A model generated the notes under the pieces. That model ran no database searches. It saw nothing but the letters and a program-made list of their open reading frames with translations, and was not told the DNA's origin. From contig JAUCEF010000118.1 in NCBI GenBank assembly GCA_033558025.1, positions 1-30,667 of the forward strand: a DNA stretch of 30,667 nt. Direction: 5' to 3'. This document shows positions 1 through 10,100 of the stretch, piece after piece; position 1 is the stretch's first letter, and every line of letters starts with the position of its first letter. Source of the DNA: Phytophthora sp. 'mugwort' (taxonomy: Eukaryota; Oomycota; Peronosporomycetes; Peronosporales; Peronosporaceae). A program made the position numbers and the translations under genes.

Positions 1-560
1 AACTAAAAAAAAAAAAGCATAATAACTATATAAAATTTGTCCAATTGTTTCAATATTTGTAATAGTATCTAATTGATAGATAAAATTTTTTAAAAAGGGT
101 TTGACATCAACAAATATTTCAAAAGTACCTTTCATACTATCGTGAAAAAAAAATAAAGTATTTACTTTTTGAGTAAAAAAAGAATTATTTATTAAATGGT
201 AATATGATGTAAAAACTTTACTAAACATAACAAACGTTTCTAAAAAAAAAATAAAACTAATTAAAAAAATAATTGGTAAATAACCAAAATTATTTTTTAT
301 TTTATTTTTATCAATTAAAACATTAACATCTAGCATCATAATAACAAATAAAAATAATACAGTAATAGCTCCTACATAAATAATAATTAACATTATTGAT
401 AAAAATTCAATTTCAGAAATTAATAATAATCCAGTTGAATTAGTAAAAACTAATATTAAAAAAAATGCAGAATATATTGTATTTGTAGAATATATTACAA
501 ATATAGCTGAAGTTAAAGCTATAGTTGAAAAAGTATAAAGAAAATTGTTTCGAAATCCAT
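1..560 (-). CDS. nad6: NADH dehydrogenase subunit 6, left copy (partial, frameshifted)
   Basis: The start codon lies at 558-560 and the gene runs off the left edge. It is the mirror copy of 26654-27364. The run at 537-539 has three A where the right copy has four T (26675-26678). This one-base loss throws the reading out of frame after about eight codons, so no long ORF is visible although the rest of the sequence matches the intact copy. A homopolymer sequencing error is likelier than true decay. Confidence 0.85.
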
Positions 561-593
561 AATGTATTTAAATTATATAAATTTATAATTATA

Positions 594-605
594 TCTTAAA
601 AGATA
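594..605 (-). promoter_or_regulatory. TATCTTTTAAGA motif upstream of nad6 (left)
   Basis: A near-palindromic motif in the nad5-nad6 spacer, about 34 bases before nad6 and in its orientation. The same 12 bases occur at the start of rps10. A one-T-shorter form (TCTTTAAGA) lies upstream of nad5 and atp9. A role as promoter or RNA-processing site is inference. Confidence 0.3.
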
Positions 606-620
606 CATATTTTATTATTT

Positions 621-2617
621 TTATTTAATTAATAAAAAAATAAATAAAAATAATAAAATAGTAATAATATTAAAAAAATAAATAATAGAAAAAAAAATAA
701 TATTTATTAAACAAATAATGCTAATTAACATTAATAATGAATAGTGATAAATATAACCTGTTTGTAATAAAATTATTTTTTGACTTAAGAAAGAAAAAAC
801 GGTTATTAAACCAAAAGGACCACACATTTCAATTAAACCTTTATCAATCATTTTATATGTTACATTATAACCAACTTTTAATATATATTGATTAATAAAT
901 TCATAATAAATTTTATCAAAATACCATTTTCTATTTAAAAAATTATAAAAATAAAGACCATATTTTGAAATTTTTAAGTTATATAAAAATCTAAATTTAA
1001 AAAAATATAAATAAAAGGCACAAAATAAGCCACAAAAACTTAAAATAACAGGTAATAATTTAAAAAAATGTTGGTAAAAATTCAGCATCAATCATTTGAT
1101 TATTAAATGGATTTATATAAATTGAGTTATTCCAAAAATTTGAACCTAACCCAACAAACATATCTTTAGAAATATAACCTATAAAAATACTACCAAATGC
1201 TAAAACTCCTAAAGGAATACCCATTTCTAATGGAACATCATGTGCATTTTTAATAACATTTTTATAGGCATTAGTTTCACTTAAAAAAGCAAAAAATAAT
1301 AAACGTGTTGAATAGAATGCCGTAAAAAATGCACCAATAGTACCCAACCAATAAGCAAAATGACCTGTTTCACTAAAACTTGAAAATGCAACTTCTAATA
1401 TTAAATCTTTAGAATAAAAACCAGTTAAAAAAGGAAAACCCATTAAAGATAATGAACCTATTAAAAACATTATATAAGTAAAAGGTAAAATTCTTCTTAA
1501 ACCACCCATTTTTCTTATATCTTGTTCATCACCCATAGCATGAATTACAGCACCGGAACATAAAAATAATAATGCTTTAAAATATGCATGATTTGATAAA
1601 TGAAAAATAGCTAAAGGATAATTTGATAATCCACAAGCAAAAAACATATAACCTAATTGACTACAAGTAGAATAGGCAACTATTTTTTTAAAATCATTTT
1701 GTACTAGACCAATTGTACTTGAGAAAAAGGCTGTAGAAGCTCCAATAATTGTAATAACTTTTAAAGAAAACATTGAATATTCAAACATTGGTGAACAACG
1801 TGCAATTAAATAAACACCAGCAGTTACCATAGTCGCTGCATGGATTAATGCCGAAACCGGCGTAGGTCCTTCCATAGCATCGGGTAACCATAAATGTAAA
1901 AAAATTTGAGCAGATTTACCCATAGCACCTATAAAAATTAAAATACACGCAACATCAATAATACTTAAAATATAATTAAAAAAAATAAATTTAAAATCTT
2001 TAACAATAGAAATTGCTGCAAATGTACTAAAATATTCAATAGTTCTAATATTATAAAAAACAGTTAATACACCTAATAATAAGATTAAATCACTAATTCG
2101 ATTAACTAACATAGCTTTTATAGCTGCTTTATTCGCTTGTAAACGTGTAAACCAAAAATTAATTAATAAATATGAACAAAAACCAACACCTTCCCATCCA
2201 ACAAACATTTGCATAAAATTATCACCTGTAACTAATATAATCATAAAAAAAGTAAATAGTGATAAATATGACATAAATCTAGATAAATGTGGATCATGAT
2301 CCATATAATTTAGAAGAATATAAATGAACTAAAGTTGAAATACTTGTTACAACAATTAACATTATCATAGTTAAACTATCAAATAAAAAACACCAATTAC
2401 AATTAAATAAACCACTATTAATCCAATTTGAAATATAAATAATATACTCATATTCATTTGTAATTGAATTATATATAATAATAAATGAAAAAAGACAACT
2501 TAAAAAAGTTGTTAATGTGGTTATAAATACAGAACCTTTACGGCCAATATAAAAACCAAATAATCCAGAAGCTACTGAACCTAAAAAAGGTAAAAAAATT
2601 AAAGTTAATAATAACAT
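621..2617 (-). CDS. nad5: NADH dehydrogenase subunit 5, left copy (two frameshifts)
   Basis: Mirror copy of the intact 664-residue nad5 at 24599-26593. It breaks into three frames (2294-2617, 1060-2304 and 621-1091). One extra A lies at about 2307-2308, and the A-run at 1062-1068 has seven bases against six T in the right copy. The protein is the proton-pumping antiporter-like subunit of complex I in the inner membrane. The break points match single-base differences between arms and all conserved sequence is present, so this is probably an intact gene with assembly errors. Confidence 0.9.
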
Positions 2618-2676
2618 AATAGAATAAAATAAATTTAAATTATTTAAAAATATAATAATAATTTTAAAATAATTCT

Positions 2677-2690
2677 TCTTAAAGAATAAA
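2677..2690 (-). promoter_or_regulatory. TTTATTCTTTAAGA motif upstream of nad5 (left)
   Basis: A 14-base motif about 60 bases before nad5, in the same orientation. The identical 14 bases occur upstream of atp9 (13293-13306). A function as promoter or processing site is only suggested by repeated placement before genes. Confidence 0.35.
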
Positions 2691-2719
2691 TATTTTTTAA
2701 AAAATTAATATTAGAATAA

Positions 2720-2837
2720 TATTTAAAATTATTTTCTATATAGAAAATAATTAATTTTTATCTGTTATGTTTTATTTACAAAATATTATAATTATTTTTT
2801 ATTAATAAAAAAATAATTATATTATTTTGTAATAAAA
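2720..2837 (-). terminator. Two hairpins in the atp1-nad5 spacer (left)
   Basis: Mirror of the pair at 24387-24437 and 24464-24489. The first hairpin (2779-2829) spans the expected atp1 stop. The second (2727-2752) is a perfect 10-bp stem around TATATA. They may end or process the atp1 message. Function is inferred from shape and position. Confidence 0.4.
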
Positions 2838-2864
2838 TTATTAGTAAAATTTGTTGCTAAAATA

Positions 2865-4343
2865 TTAAGTTTTTTTTTCTAATTCTTTAGATATTTCTTT
2901 TTTATTTAAGATTTCTTCTAAAATATTAAAATGATTATTTTTTATAAAATTTAACCAACTAATTTCAAAACTTGAAATTTTATCAACAGCAATTTTATCT
3001 AAGAAACCACGTACACCTAAATAAATAATTACAATTTGATTTTCAACAGATAACGGTATATTTAAACCTTGTTTTAACATTTCTGTTAATCTAATCCCTC
3101 TATTTAATTGTTGTTGAGTTGTAGCATCTAAATCAGAACCAAATTGAGCAAATGCTTGTACTTCTCTAAATTGTGCTAATTCTAATTTCATTGTACCAGC
3201 AATTTGTTTCATAGCTTTAATTTGTGCAGAAGAACCAACACGACTTACAGATAATCCAACACTAATTGCAGGTCTTTGACCTTCATTAAATACTAAAAAA
3301 ATTTGTCCATCAGTAATTGAAATAACATTTGTTGGAATATAAGCAGAAACATCTCCAGCTTGTGTTTCAATAATAGGTAATGCGGTTAATGAACCACCAC
3401 CAATTTTTTTATTCATTTTAGCAGCTCTTTCTAATAAACGAGAGTGTAAATAAAAAACATCTCCAGGATAAGCTTCTCTACCTGGAGGTCTTCTTAATAA
3501 TAAAGACATTTGTCTATAAGCTACCGCTTGTTTTGATAAATCATCATAGAAAATAACAGCATGTTTACCATTATCTCTAAAATATTCACCTAAAGCACAA
3601 CCAGTATATGGAGCTAAATATTGTAAGGGTGCTGAATCTGAAGCAGTAGCCGCTACAATAACAGAAAAAAACATTGCATTTTTTTCTTCTAAAGTTTTTG
3701 TTAATTCAGCAATTGTTGATCTTTTTTGACCAACACCTACATAAATACAATATAATTGATTATTTATATCTTTTTTTAAATGAGGTTCTCTTTGATTAAT
3801 TATAGTATCAATAGCAATAGATGTTTTACCTGTTTGTCTATCACCAATAATTAATTCCCTTTGACCACGACCAATAGGAATTAAACTATCTACAGCTTTT
3901 AAACCTGTTTGTACAGGTTGTTTAACACTTTCTCTAGGCATAATACCTGGAGCTTTAACTTCAACTCTACTTTCTAATTTACTGTTAATTTGACCTTTAC
4001 CATCAATGGGTTGTCCTAAAGCATCAACTACTCTACCTAATACTTCAGGTCCTACAGGTACACTAACAATAGATCCAGTTCTTCGTACAAAATTACCTTC
4101 TTGAATTTCTCTATCATTACTAAAAACAACAACACCAACAACATCAGGTTCTAAATTTAAAGCCATTCCTTTAATATTACCATTATTAAATTCAACCATT
4201 TCACCTGCTTGAATTTTAGTTAAACCATAACATCTTGCAATACCATCACTCATTGAAAGAACAATACCTGTTTCTTGTAAACTTTTTTCATCTTTATATT
4301 TTTTAATATTTGATTCCAGTATATATGATAATTCAATAGCCAT
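2865..4343 (-). CDS. atp1: ATP synthase F1 subunit alpha, left copy (9-bp deletion, C-terminal frameshift)
   Basis: Mirror copy of 22865-24394. The start is at 4343 and the Walker A motif GDRQTGKT (residues 167-174) is present. Two lesions separate it from the right copy. First, nine bases are missing between 3292 and 3293, so the conserved ETEL after DGQIFL (351-354) becomes a single V. Second, the A-tract at 2870-2878 has nine bases against eight, which shifts the frame and ends the protein early at 492 residues. The mirrored stop would be at 2822. Family knowledge says ETEL is nearly invariant in this nucleotide-binding domain, so a protein as written would probably be impaired. Confidence 0.92.
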   Translation of the reverse strand: MAIELSYILESNIKKYKDEKSLQETGIVLSMSDGIARCYGLTKIQAGEMVEFNNGNIKGMALNLEPDVVGVVVFSNDREIQEGNFVRRTGSIVSVPVGPEVLGRVVDALGQPIDGKGQINSKLESRVEVKAPGIMPRESVKQPVQTGLKAVDSLIPIGRGQRELIIGDRQTGKTSIAIDTIINQREPHLKKDINNQLYCIYVGVGQKRSTIAELTKTLEEKNAMFFSVIVAATASDSAPLQYLAPYTGCALGEYFRDNGKHAVIFYDDLSKQAVAYRQMSLLLRRPPGREAYPGDVFYLHSRLLERAAKMNKKIGGGSLTALPIIETQAGDVSAYIPTNVISITDGQIFLVFNEGQRPAISVGLSVSRVGSSAQIKAMKQIAGTMKLELAQFREVQAFAQFGSDLDATTQQQLNRGIRLTEMLKQGLNIPLSVENQIVIIYLGVRGFLDKIAVDKISSFEISWLNFIKNNHFNILEEILNKKEISKELEKKT

Positions 4344-4422
4344 AGAGGTTATTAAATTATCATATTATTTAATAATTATAAATTATTATAATTACCAAAA
4401 TATATCAAATATATATTTTTTA

Positions 4423-4494
4423 TACCCTTTACGAGAATTGAACTCGTATTTTTACCGTGAAAAGGTAATGTCCTAACCATTAGACTAAAAGGGC
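4423..4494 (-). tRNA. trnE: tRNA-Glu (UUC), left copy
   Basis: Cloverleaf on the minus strand: acceptor GCCCTTT/AAAGGGT (first pair G-U), D arm GTCT/GGAC, anticodon loop TTTTCAC, T arm ACGAG/CTCGT with loop TTCAATT. It sits between nad4 and atp1. Confidence 0.93.
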
Positions 4495-4497
4495 TTT

Positions 4498-4525
4498 TTA
4501 TTAAACAAAAAATTTTGTTTAATAA
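4498..4525 (-). terminator. Hairpin over the nad4 stop codon (left)
   Basis: TTATTAAACAAAA pairs with TTTTGTTTAATAA over a two-base loop, covering the nad4 stop and lying directly before trnE. It may protect or end the nad4 3' end; that is inference. Confidence 0.4.
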
Positions 4526-5994
4526 AAATAAGAAAAATCAATATGTATTAAAATTTTTGAAACACTTTCATGCATACAACTTTCAAAAATTTTAGGATAT
4601 AAACCTAATAAAAAGATATTTATAATTAATATTAAATGAATTAAAAATTCACGATAAGTTAAATCATAATAAATTTTTAAATAAATATTTTGAATATTAC
4701 CATAACAAATTCGATTATAAAATAATAAAGAATATACCCCACCCAAAAACATACCAATTGTCGCAAAAACAGCTGTTGTAGTATTATCTTCAAAAACTCC
4801 AGTTAAAATAAGAATTTCACCCACAAAACTACTTGAACCTGGAATAGACATATTTGCTAATACATAAATAAATAATGCAATACAAAATAAAGGCATTGTA
4901 TGTGCTAAACCACCATAATAATTAATAAATCTTGTATGATATCGATCATATAAACATCCAATTGAAAAAAATAAACCACTCGATACTAAACCATGACTAA
5001 TCATTTGAATAATACTACCTTCTAATCCTTGAATAGTTAAAGAAAAAATACCCAATATTATAAAATTCATATGAGCAACTGATGCATAAGCAATAATACG
5101 TTTCAAATCTGTTTGTCGTATAGCTGTTAATGACGCATAAATAACAGATATTAAACATAAAACTAAAATATACGGTGTAAAATATAATGCAGCTTTAGGA
5201 AATAAAGGAACTAAAAACCTAATCATACCGTATGATCCTAATTTTAATAAAATACCAGCTAATAGTACAGAACCTGCGGTAGGTGCTTCAACATGTGCTT
5301 CCGGTAACCAAACATGAAAAGGTAACATTGGAACTTTAACAGCAAATGATAAAAAAAAAGCTAAGAAATAAAATTTTTCATATGAAAAATTAAAATTACT
5401 ATAATATAATATTTGATAATCAGTTGTACCCACAGTTAAAAATAAATGAATAATGGCAATAAACATAAATAATGAACCTGCTAATGTATACATAAAAAAC
5501 AAATATGAAGCTTTAATTTTACGTTCTCTTGAACCCCAAATACCTATAATTAAAAACATAGGAATTAATACACTTTCAAAGAAAATATAAAAAATAAGTA
5601 CATCTAATATACTAAATGAAATGATTAAACAAAATTCTAAAATAAAATATAAAATAAAATATTCTTTTATATTTTTATTAATCATTTCATAACTAATTAA
5701 CATACAGATTGGAATCAAAAATGTTGTTAAAATTATAAAAAATAATGAAATACCATCAATACCTAAATAAAAATTAATATTAAATTGACTAATCCATTCT
5801 ATTTTAAATAAATATTGAAAATTAGAAGTTGATTTATCAAATAAAATCCATAAAGGTAATGACATTAAAAAAATGAAAAAAGACATAAAAATACTAAAAT
5901 TTTTTATAAATTTTTCATTTTTCGAAAAAGCTAATATAATAACCGTAATTAATGGTAAAATAAGTAAAAAAATTAATATAAACTTATTAAACAT
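4519..5994 (-). CDS. nad4: NADH dehydrogenase subunit 4, left copy (intact)
   Basis: A 491-residue proton-pumping subunit of complex I, with many hydrophobic segments and the conserved LPEAHVEAPTAGSVLLAG stretch. The ORF could be extended upstream to 6066, but that extension is the trnH sequence, so the start is set at 5994 (MFNKF). This is the intact copy: the T-run near the 3' end has five bases (A at 4585-4589), and the C-terminus reads on to 4519. Upstream is trnH, downstream trnE. Confidence 0.96.
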   Translation of the reverse strand: MFNKFILIFLLILPLITVIILAFSKNEKFIKNFSIFMSFFIFLMSLPLWILFDKSTSNFQYLFKIEWISQFNINFYLGIDGISLFFIILTTFLIPICMLISYEMINKNIKEYFILYFILEFCLIISFSILDVLIFYIFFESVLIPMFLIIGIWGSRERKIKASYLFFMYTLAGSLFMFIAIIHLFLTVGTTDYQILYYSNFNFSYEKFYFLAFFLSFAVKVPMLPFHVWLPEAHVEAPTAGSVLLAGILLKLGSYGMIRFLVPLFPKAALYFTPYILVLCLISVIYASLTAIRQTDLKRIIAYASVAHMNFIILGIFSLTIQGLEGSIIQMISHGLVSSGLFFSIGCLYDRYHTRFINYYGGLAHTMPLFCIALFIYVLANMSIPGSSSFVGEILILTGVFEDNTTTAVFATIGMFLGGVYSLLFYNRICYGNIQNIYLKIYYDLTYREFLIHLILIINIFLLGLYPKIFESCMHESVSKILIHIDFSYFY

Positions 5995-6016
5995 AAAAAA
6001 ATTTAATTTAAAAATG

Positions 6017-6088
6017 GGCGAAAAATGGGACTTGAACCCATAACACTTAGACCCACAATCTAACACTCTACCTTTAAGTTATAATCGC
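6017..6088 (-). tRNA. trnH: tRNA-His (GUG), left copy
   Basis: Anticodon loop TTGTGGG, T arm ATGGG/CCCAT with loop TTCAAGT. The base at 6089 would supply the G-1 typical of tRNA-His, opposite C73. The acceptor stem has two T-T mismatches in its middle, identical in both arms. Confidence 0.9.
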
Positions 6089-6092
6089 CTTT

Positions 6093-6512
6093 TTAAATTT
6101 TTCTTAAATAATATATAAAATTTAAAAATGATTGAACAATTAAATTATTTAAAGGTGGATAGTTTTTAGATAATATTTGTTTTACTTTTAAATTAGAATA
6201 AATATTATTTTGAATACTCAAATAAATTAATTCAAGTTTTTTAAAATTATATAAATCCCTTATTAAATTTAATTCATTATTTCCATAAATTATTAAAATA
6301 GAACCTTGTCCTTTTAATTTTAAAAAAATATCAATAATTAAATTTTGATTTAATATTAAAGATTTATAATCAAATTTTTTAATTTTTTTTTTTAAAGATA
6401 TTATTTCATTAATATTTAAATCATTATAACGAAATATATATATATATTTATAAGTTTGTTTAATTTTTTGTAATTGATTTAATTTATACTTTTTAAATTT
6501 TTTTTTTTGCAT
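6093..6512 (-). CDS. Probable ribosomal protein L10, left copy
   Basis: A 139-residue, lysine-rich soluble protein between nad7 and trnH. Residues 24-65 resemble the N-terminal domain of bacterial L10: a short strand (YIFRYNDL), a helix with ISLKKKIKKF, and an LILNQNLI stretch where L10 has its conserved V.KN.L. L10 anchors L7/L12 to the large subunit stalk. The rest is too diverged to judge by eye. Oomycete mtDNAs carry unassigned ORFs of about this size, which may be the same gene. The gene is certain; the name is moderate. Confidence 0.6.
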   Translation of the reverse strand: MQKKKFKKYKLNQLQKIKQTYKYIYIFRYNDLNINEIISLKKKIKKFDYKSLILNQNLIIDIFLKLKGQGSILIIYGNNELNLIRDLYNFKKLELIYLSIQNNIYSNLKVKQILSKNYPPLNNLIVQSFLNFIYYLRKI

Positions 6513-6550
6513 AATTTATTGAAAATAAAATTTTATTCTAATAATTAATA

Positions 6551-7729
6551 TTAACGATCAATTTCACCAAAAACAACATCTAAAGTACCAATAATTGTAA
6601 CAACATCAGCAATCATATGATTTTTAGCTATAAAATCTAATGCTTGTAAATGTAAAAATCCTGGTGATTTAATTTTACATCTGTAGGGTTTATTTGTACC
6701 ATCTGCTACTAAATAAACACCATACTCACCTTTAGGTGCCTCAATAACTGTATAAGTTTCACCAGCATTTACACAAATATTTTCTGAATAATATTTAAAA
6801 TGATGAATTAAAGACTCCATAGAATTTTTAATTTGAATTCTATTTGGATTTGTAATTTTTTTATCATCTAATTTAATAGGACCTTGGGGAATTTTATTAA
6901 GTACTTGCAAAATAATTCGAATTGATTGTCGCATTTCTTCTATTCTAATTAAATAACGATCATAACAATCGCCATTTGTACCTACAGGTATATCAAATTT
7001 TAATTGATCATAAATTTCATAAGGTTGTGTTTTACGTAAATCCCATGAAATACCTGATCCACGTAACATAACACCACTAAAACCAAAATTTAAAGCATCT
7101 TTAGCAGATATAATACCAATATCTACTAATCTTTGTTTCCAAATTCTATTATTAGTTAACATTTCTTCAATTTCATCTAAACGGGTATTAAATTGTTCAC
7201 AAAAAATATATATATCATTTAACAAACCTTTAGGCAAATCTTGATTAACACCTCCAGGTCTAAAATAAGCTGCATGCATACGTGCACCAGAAACACGTTC
7301 ATAAAATTCCATTAATTTCTCACGTTCTTCAAATCCCCAAAAATAAGGTGTCATAGCTCCTACATCTAAAGCATGACAACATACAGCTAATAAATGATTT
7401 AAGATACGTGTTATTTCTGAAAATAAAACTCTTATATATTGTGCTCGTAAAGGTATATCACAATTTAATAATTTTTCAATAGCCAAAACATATGCATGTT
7501 CTTGACACATCATAGATACATAATCTAAACGATCAAAATAAGGTAACGCCTGTAAATAATTTTTATATTCAATTAATTTTTCTGTACCTCTATGTAATAA
7601 ACCTATATGTGAATCAGCTTTTTTAACAACTTCACCGTTTAATTCTAAAATTAAACGTAAAACACCATGAGCCGCTGGATGTTGTGGACCAAAATTTATA
7701 GAAAAATTTTTAATTTTTTTTAATGACAT
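6551..7729 (-). CDS. nad7: NADH dehydrogenase subunit 7 (49-kDa), left copy
   Basis: A 392-residue soluble subunit of the complex I peripheral arm, near the ubiquinone site. The N-terminal [15 protein letters not shown] signature and the C-terminal [13 protein letters not shown] are present, and length is usual. Its start codon directly follows an unbroken tract of 20 A (T on the plus strand, 7730-7749). It heads the outward block nad7-rpl10-trnH-nad4-trnE-atp1-nad5-nad6. Confidence 0.97.
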   Translation of the reverse strand: MSLKKIKNFSINFGPQHPAAHGVLRLILELNGEVVKKADSHIGLLHRGTEKLIEYKNYLQALPYFDRLDYVSMMCQEHAYVLAIEKLLNCDIPLRAQYIRVLFSEITRILNHLLAVCCHALDVGAMTPYFWGFEEREKLMEFYERVSGARMHAAYFRPGGVNQDLPKGLLNDIYIFCEQFNTRLDEIEEMLTNNRIWKQRLVDIGIISAKDALNFGFSGVMLRGSGISWDLRKTQPYEIYDQLKFDIPVGTNGDCYDRYLIRIEEMRQSIRIILQVLNKIPQGPIKLDDKKITNPNRIQIKNSMESLIHHFKYYSENICVNAGETYTVIEAPKGEYGVYLVADGTNKPYRCKIKSPGFLHLQALDFIAKNHMIADVVTIIGTLDVVFGEIDR

Positions 7730-7845
7730 TTTTTTTTTTTTTTTTTTTTAATAAAAATATAATATTTATAAATTAATTTTTTTATAAATATATAGCATAT
7801 ATAGTAAGTAAGTATTTTTAAAATATTTATTTCTTTTATTACATT
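7730..7845. promoter_or_regulatory. Divergent nad7/nad2 intergenic region (left)
   Basis: About 116 bases separate the start codons of nad7 (minus) and nad2 (plus), so transcription of both blocks probably starts in or near here. It holds the T20 tract, AT-rich repeats around TTTATAAATATATAGC and the direct repeat AGTAAGTAAGTA. No consensus promoter is known to me for this lineage, so the role is inferred from layout. Confidence 0.4.
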
Positions 7846-9339
7846 ATGTTTTTTCAGGAAATTTTTAATAATAATTTTGAAATTATTATCCCCGAATTTT
7901 TTTTAACAACTTTTTTATTAATTTTATTATTATTTGGTGTTTTTTATAAAAAAAATCAAAATGCTCAAAAAATTTTGATTATTAAAAATATTACTACTAT
8001 AATAATATATTTATTATTAATTCTTTTAATATTAACGTTAAATATAACAAATATTTCAAGTAACATATTAAATGGTGTATTACTTATTAATAATTTTACA
8101 CAATTTATTAAAATAATTTTAATTTTATTAACAATTATTTGTTTTTTAATACAACAAAAATATTTAATACAACAAAAAATAAATTCATATGAAATTAATA
8201 TATTAATGTTAATATCATTATTGGGTTTAATGTTATTGGTATCTGCAAATCATTTTATTACTTTATATTTAGCAATTGAATTACAAAGTTTAAGTTTTTA
8301 TATATTAACATCCACCCAAAAAAAATCGATATTATCAATTGAGGCTGGTTTAAAATATTTTATTTTAGGATCAATTGCTTCAGGTTTTATTCTATTTGGT
8401 TCTTCAATAATTTATGCTATTACAGGTTCATTAAATTTTAATAATATTTTTTTAATATTATCAAATATAAATTTTTTAGATAATATAAATATATTAATTA
8501 GTTTATCTTATGGATTAATTTTTATTTTAGTTGGTATTTTATTTAAAATAGGTGCTACACCTTTTCATTTTTGGTTGCCTGATGTATATGAAGGTGCTCC
8601 AAATAATATTTCAAGTTTTTTTGCTATTGTACCAAAAATTGCTTTTATAGGAATTTTAATTCGTTTATTTTTTGAGATTTTTTTTAATATTTCATATTTC
8701 TTTGAAATTTTTTTTTATATTATTTCATTTTTATCTATGTTAATCGGTGCATTATCGGCATTACAACAAAAAAAAATCAAAAGATTATTAGCTTATAGTG
8801 CAATAAGTCATGTAGGTTTTATATTAATAGGATTTACTTCAAATATGTTAAATAATATTCCATTTATTTTATTATATATTATAATTTATATTATAACAAG
8901 TATTAATTTATGGACTTCTTATTTATCTTTAAATATCAATCATAAACCAATTAAATATTTAACAGATTTATCAAATATATATACTATTAATAAATTAATT
9001 GCTATTATTATAATCATAAATATTTTTTCATTAGCTGGTATACCCCCATTAGCGGGTTTTTTTTCAAAATTATTTATATTTTTTTCAGCTATTAAAAATA
9101 ATTATTTTAGTTTAGTATTTTTTGGTATTATTATAAGTGTTTTAAGCTCTTTTTATTATTTAAAAATAATTAAAATTATTTATTTTGAAAAAATATTTAG
9201 AAAAATGTATATTTCACAAATAAATAAAAGTCAAAGTATAATATTATTAATTAGTACTCAATTTATTTTATTTTTATTTATTTATCCTAATATTATATTA
9301 ATAAATTTAAACAAAATTTATTTATATTTATTAATATAA
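7846..9339 (+). CDS. nad2: NADH dehydrogenase subunit 2, left copy
   Basis: A 497-residue hydrophobic antiporter-like subunit of complex I with more than ten membrane segments. The conserved core FKIGATPFHFWLPDVYEGAP and the downstream SAISHVGFILIGF are clear, and length is normal for nad2. It is the first gene of the block that runs towards the palindrome centre and ends six bases before trnF. Confidence 0.96.
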   Translation: MFFQEIFNNNFEIIIPEFFLTTFLLILLLFGVFYKKNQNAQKILIIKNITTIIIYLLLILLILTLNITNISSNILNGVLLINNFTQFIKIILILLTIICFLIQQKYLIQQKINSYEINILMLISLLGLMLLVSANHFITLYLAIELQSLSFYILTSTQKKSILSIEAGLKYFILGSIASGFILFGSSIIYAITGSLNFNNIFLILSNINFLDNINILISLSYGLIFILVGILFKIGATPFHFWLPDVYEGAPNNISSFFAIVPKIAFIGILIRLFFEIFFNISYFFEIFFYIISFLSMLIGALSALQQKKIKRLLAYSAISHVGFILIGFTSNMLNNIPFILLYIIIYIITSINLWTSYLSLNINHKPIKYLTDLSNIYTINKLIAIIIIINIFSLAGIPPLAGFFSKLFIFFSAIKNNYFSLVFFGIIISVLSSFYYLKIIKIIYFEKIFRKMYISQINKSQSIILLISTQFILFLFIYPNIILINLNKIYLYLLI

Positions 9340-9345
9340 TATTTA

Positions 9346-9419
9346 GTTTGGATAGCTCAGTTGGTTAGAGTAAAAGACTGAAAATCTTTGTGTCGGTGGT
9401 TCAAATCCACCTCCAGACA
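9346..9419 (+). tRNA. trnF: tRNA-Phe (GAA), left copy
   Basis: Acceptor GTTTGGA/TCCAGAC, D arm GCTC/GAGT, anticodon arm AAAGA-CTGAAAA-TCTTT, T arm GGTGG/CCACC. All arms pair well. It separates nad2 from rps10, an order I recall as typical of oomycetes. Confidence 0.95.
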
Positions 9420-9435
9420 ATTTTATTATTAAAAT

Positions 9436-9762
9436 ATGTATCTTTTAAGAATAACTTTTAAATCATTTCAAAAAATAAATCAACTCAAACAAAATTTATT
9501 AAAATTAAAAAAAATTAATAAATTCAAAAATATTCAAATACCCGGTGTATTTCAAACAAAACAAAAAAAAAAAATTTTTACATTATTAAGATCTCCCCAT
9601 GTAAATAAAAAATCACGTGAACATTTTATTCATAAAAATTATACTTCTAAAATTAATATAAAATTTAAAAATATTTTTTATTTATTAAATTTTTTAGTTT
9701 TAATTAAAAAATTTTTATCTAAAAATTCATTAATAAATATTAAAATTATAAAAAAAAATTAA
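9436..9762 (+). CDS. rps10: Ribosomal protein S10, left copy
   Basis: A 108-residue small-subunit protein. The signature FTLLRSPHVNKKSREHF (residues about 48-64) is the conserved S10 loop (LRSPHVNK.SREQF). The protein is basic, with the expected length of about 100-110. It lies between trnF and the trnR-Q-I-V cluster. The first codons overlap the TATCTTTTAAGA motif (9439-9450) that also precedes nad6. Confidence 0.93.
   Translation: MYLLRITFKSFQKINQLKQNLLKLKKINKFKNIQIPGVFQTKQKKKIFTLLRSPHVNKKSREHFIHKNYTSKINIKFKNIFYLLNFLVLIKKFLSKNSLINIKIIKKN
9439..9450 (+). promoter_or_regulatory. TATCTTTTAAGA motif at rps10 start (left)
   Basis: Twelve bases identical to those before nad6, here overlapping codons 2-5 of rps10. 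The identity extends upstream over AAAATATG. It could be a shared signal or a small duplication of the rps10 start into the nad5-nad6 spacer. Confidence 0.3.
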
Positions 9763-9772
9763 AATTAAACTT

Positions 9773-9846
9773 ATGCTTATAGCTTAAATGGATAAAGCGT
9801 TAGATTGCGGATCTATAAAATGAAAGTTCAAATCTTTCTAAGCATA
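9773..9846 (+). tRNA. trnR: tRNA-Arg (GCG), left copy
   Basis: Acceptor ATGCTTA/TAAGCAT is perfect, D arm GCTT/AAGC, anticodon loop TTGCGGA (GCG, reading CGY), T arm GAAAG/CTTTC. First of a four-tRNA cluster. Confidence 0.93.
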
Positions 9847-9860
9847 TATTTTATTTATTT

Positions 9861-9932
9861 TGAAGTATAGCCAAGTGGTAAGGCCTCCGTTTTTGGTACG
9901 GAAAATCAAAGGTTCGAATCCTTTTACTTCAA
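9861..9932 (+). tRNA. trnQ: tRNA-Gln (UUG), left copy
   Basis: Acceptor TGAAGTA/TACTTCA is perfect, D arm GCC/GGC, anticodon arm TCCGT-TTTTGGT-ACGGA, T arm AAAGG/CCTTT with loop TTCGAAT. Confidence 0.95.
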
Positions 9933-9934
9933 AA

Positions 9935-10008
9935 GGGCCTATAACTCAGTTGGTTAGAGTATACGCCTGATAAGTGTAAAGTCAGTAGTTCAAATCTACT
10001 TAGGCCCA
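9935..10008 (+). tRNA. trnI: tRNA-Ile (GAU), left copy
   Basis: Acceptor GGGCCTA/TAGGCCC is perfect, D arm ACTC/GAGT, anticodon arm TACGC-CTGATAA-GTGTA, T loop TTCAAAT. It lies two bases after trnQ and two before trnV. Confidence 0.95.
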
Positions 10009-10010
10009 AT

Positions 10011-10083
10011 GAATAATTAACTCAATTGGTAGAGTATTTCGTTTACACCGAAAATGTTAGCGGTTCGAGTCCGTTATTATTCA
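10011..10083 (+). tRNA. trnV: tRNA-Val (UAC), left copy
   Basis: Acceptor GAATAAT/ATTATTC is perfect, anticodon arm TTTCG-TTTACAC-CGAAA, T loop TTCGAGT. It is the last tRNA before rps12. Confidence 0.95.
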
Positions 10084-10100
10084 ATAAAATAACAAATAAT

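Noticed and set aside
10026..10100. Upstream extension of rps12 (and similar extensions of nad3 and nad4)
   Set aside because: These in-frame extensions are tRNA sequence (trnV, trnD, trnH). Conserved protein similarity starts at the later ATG.
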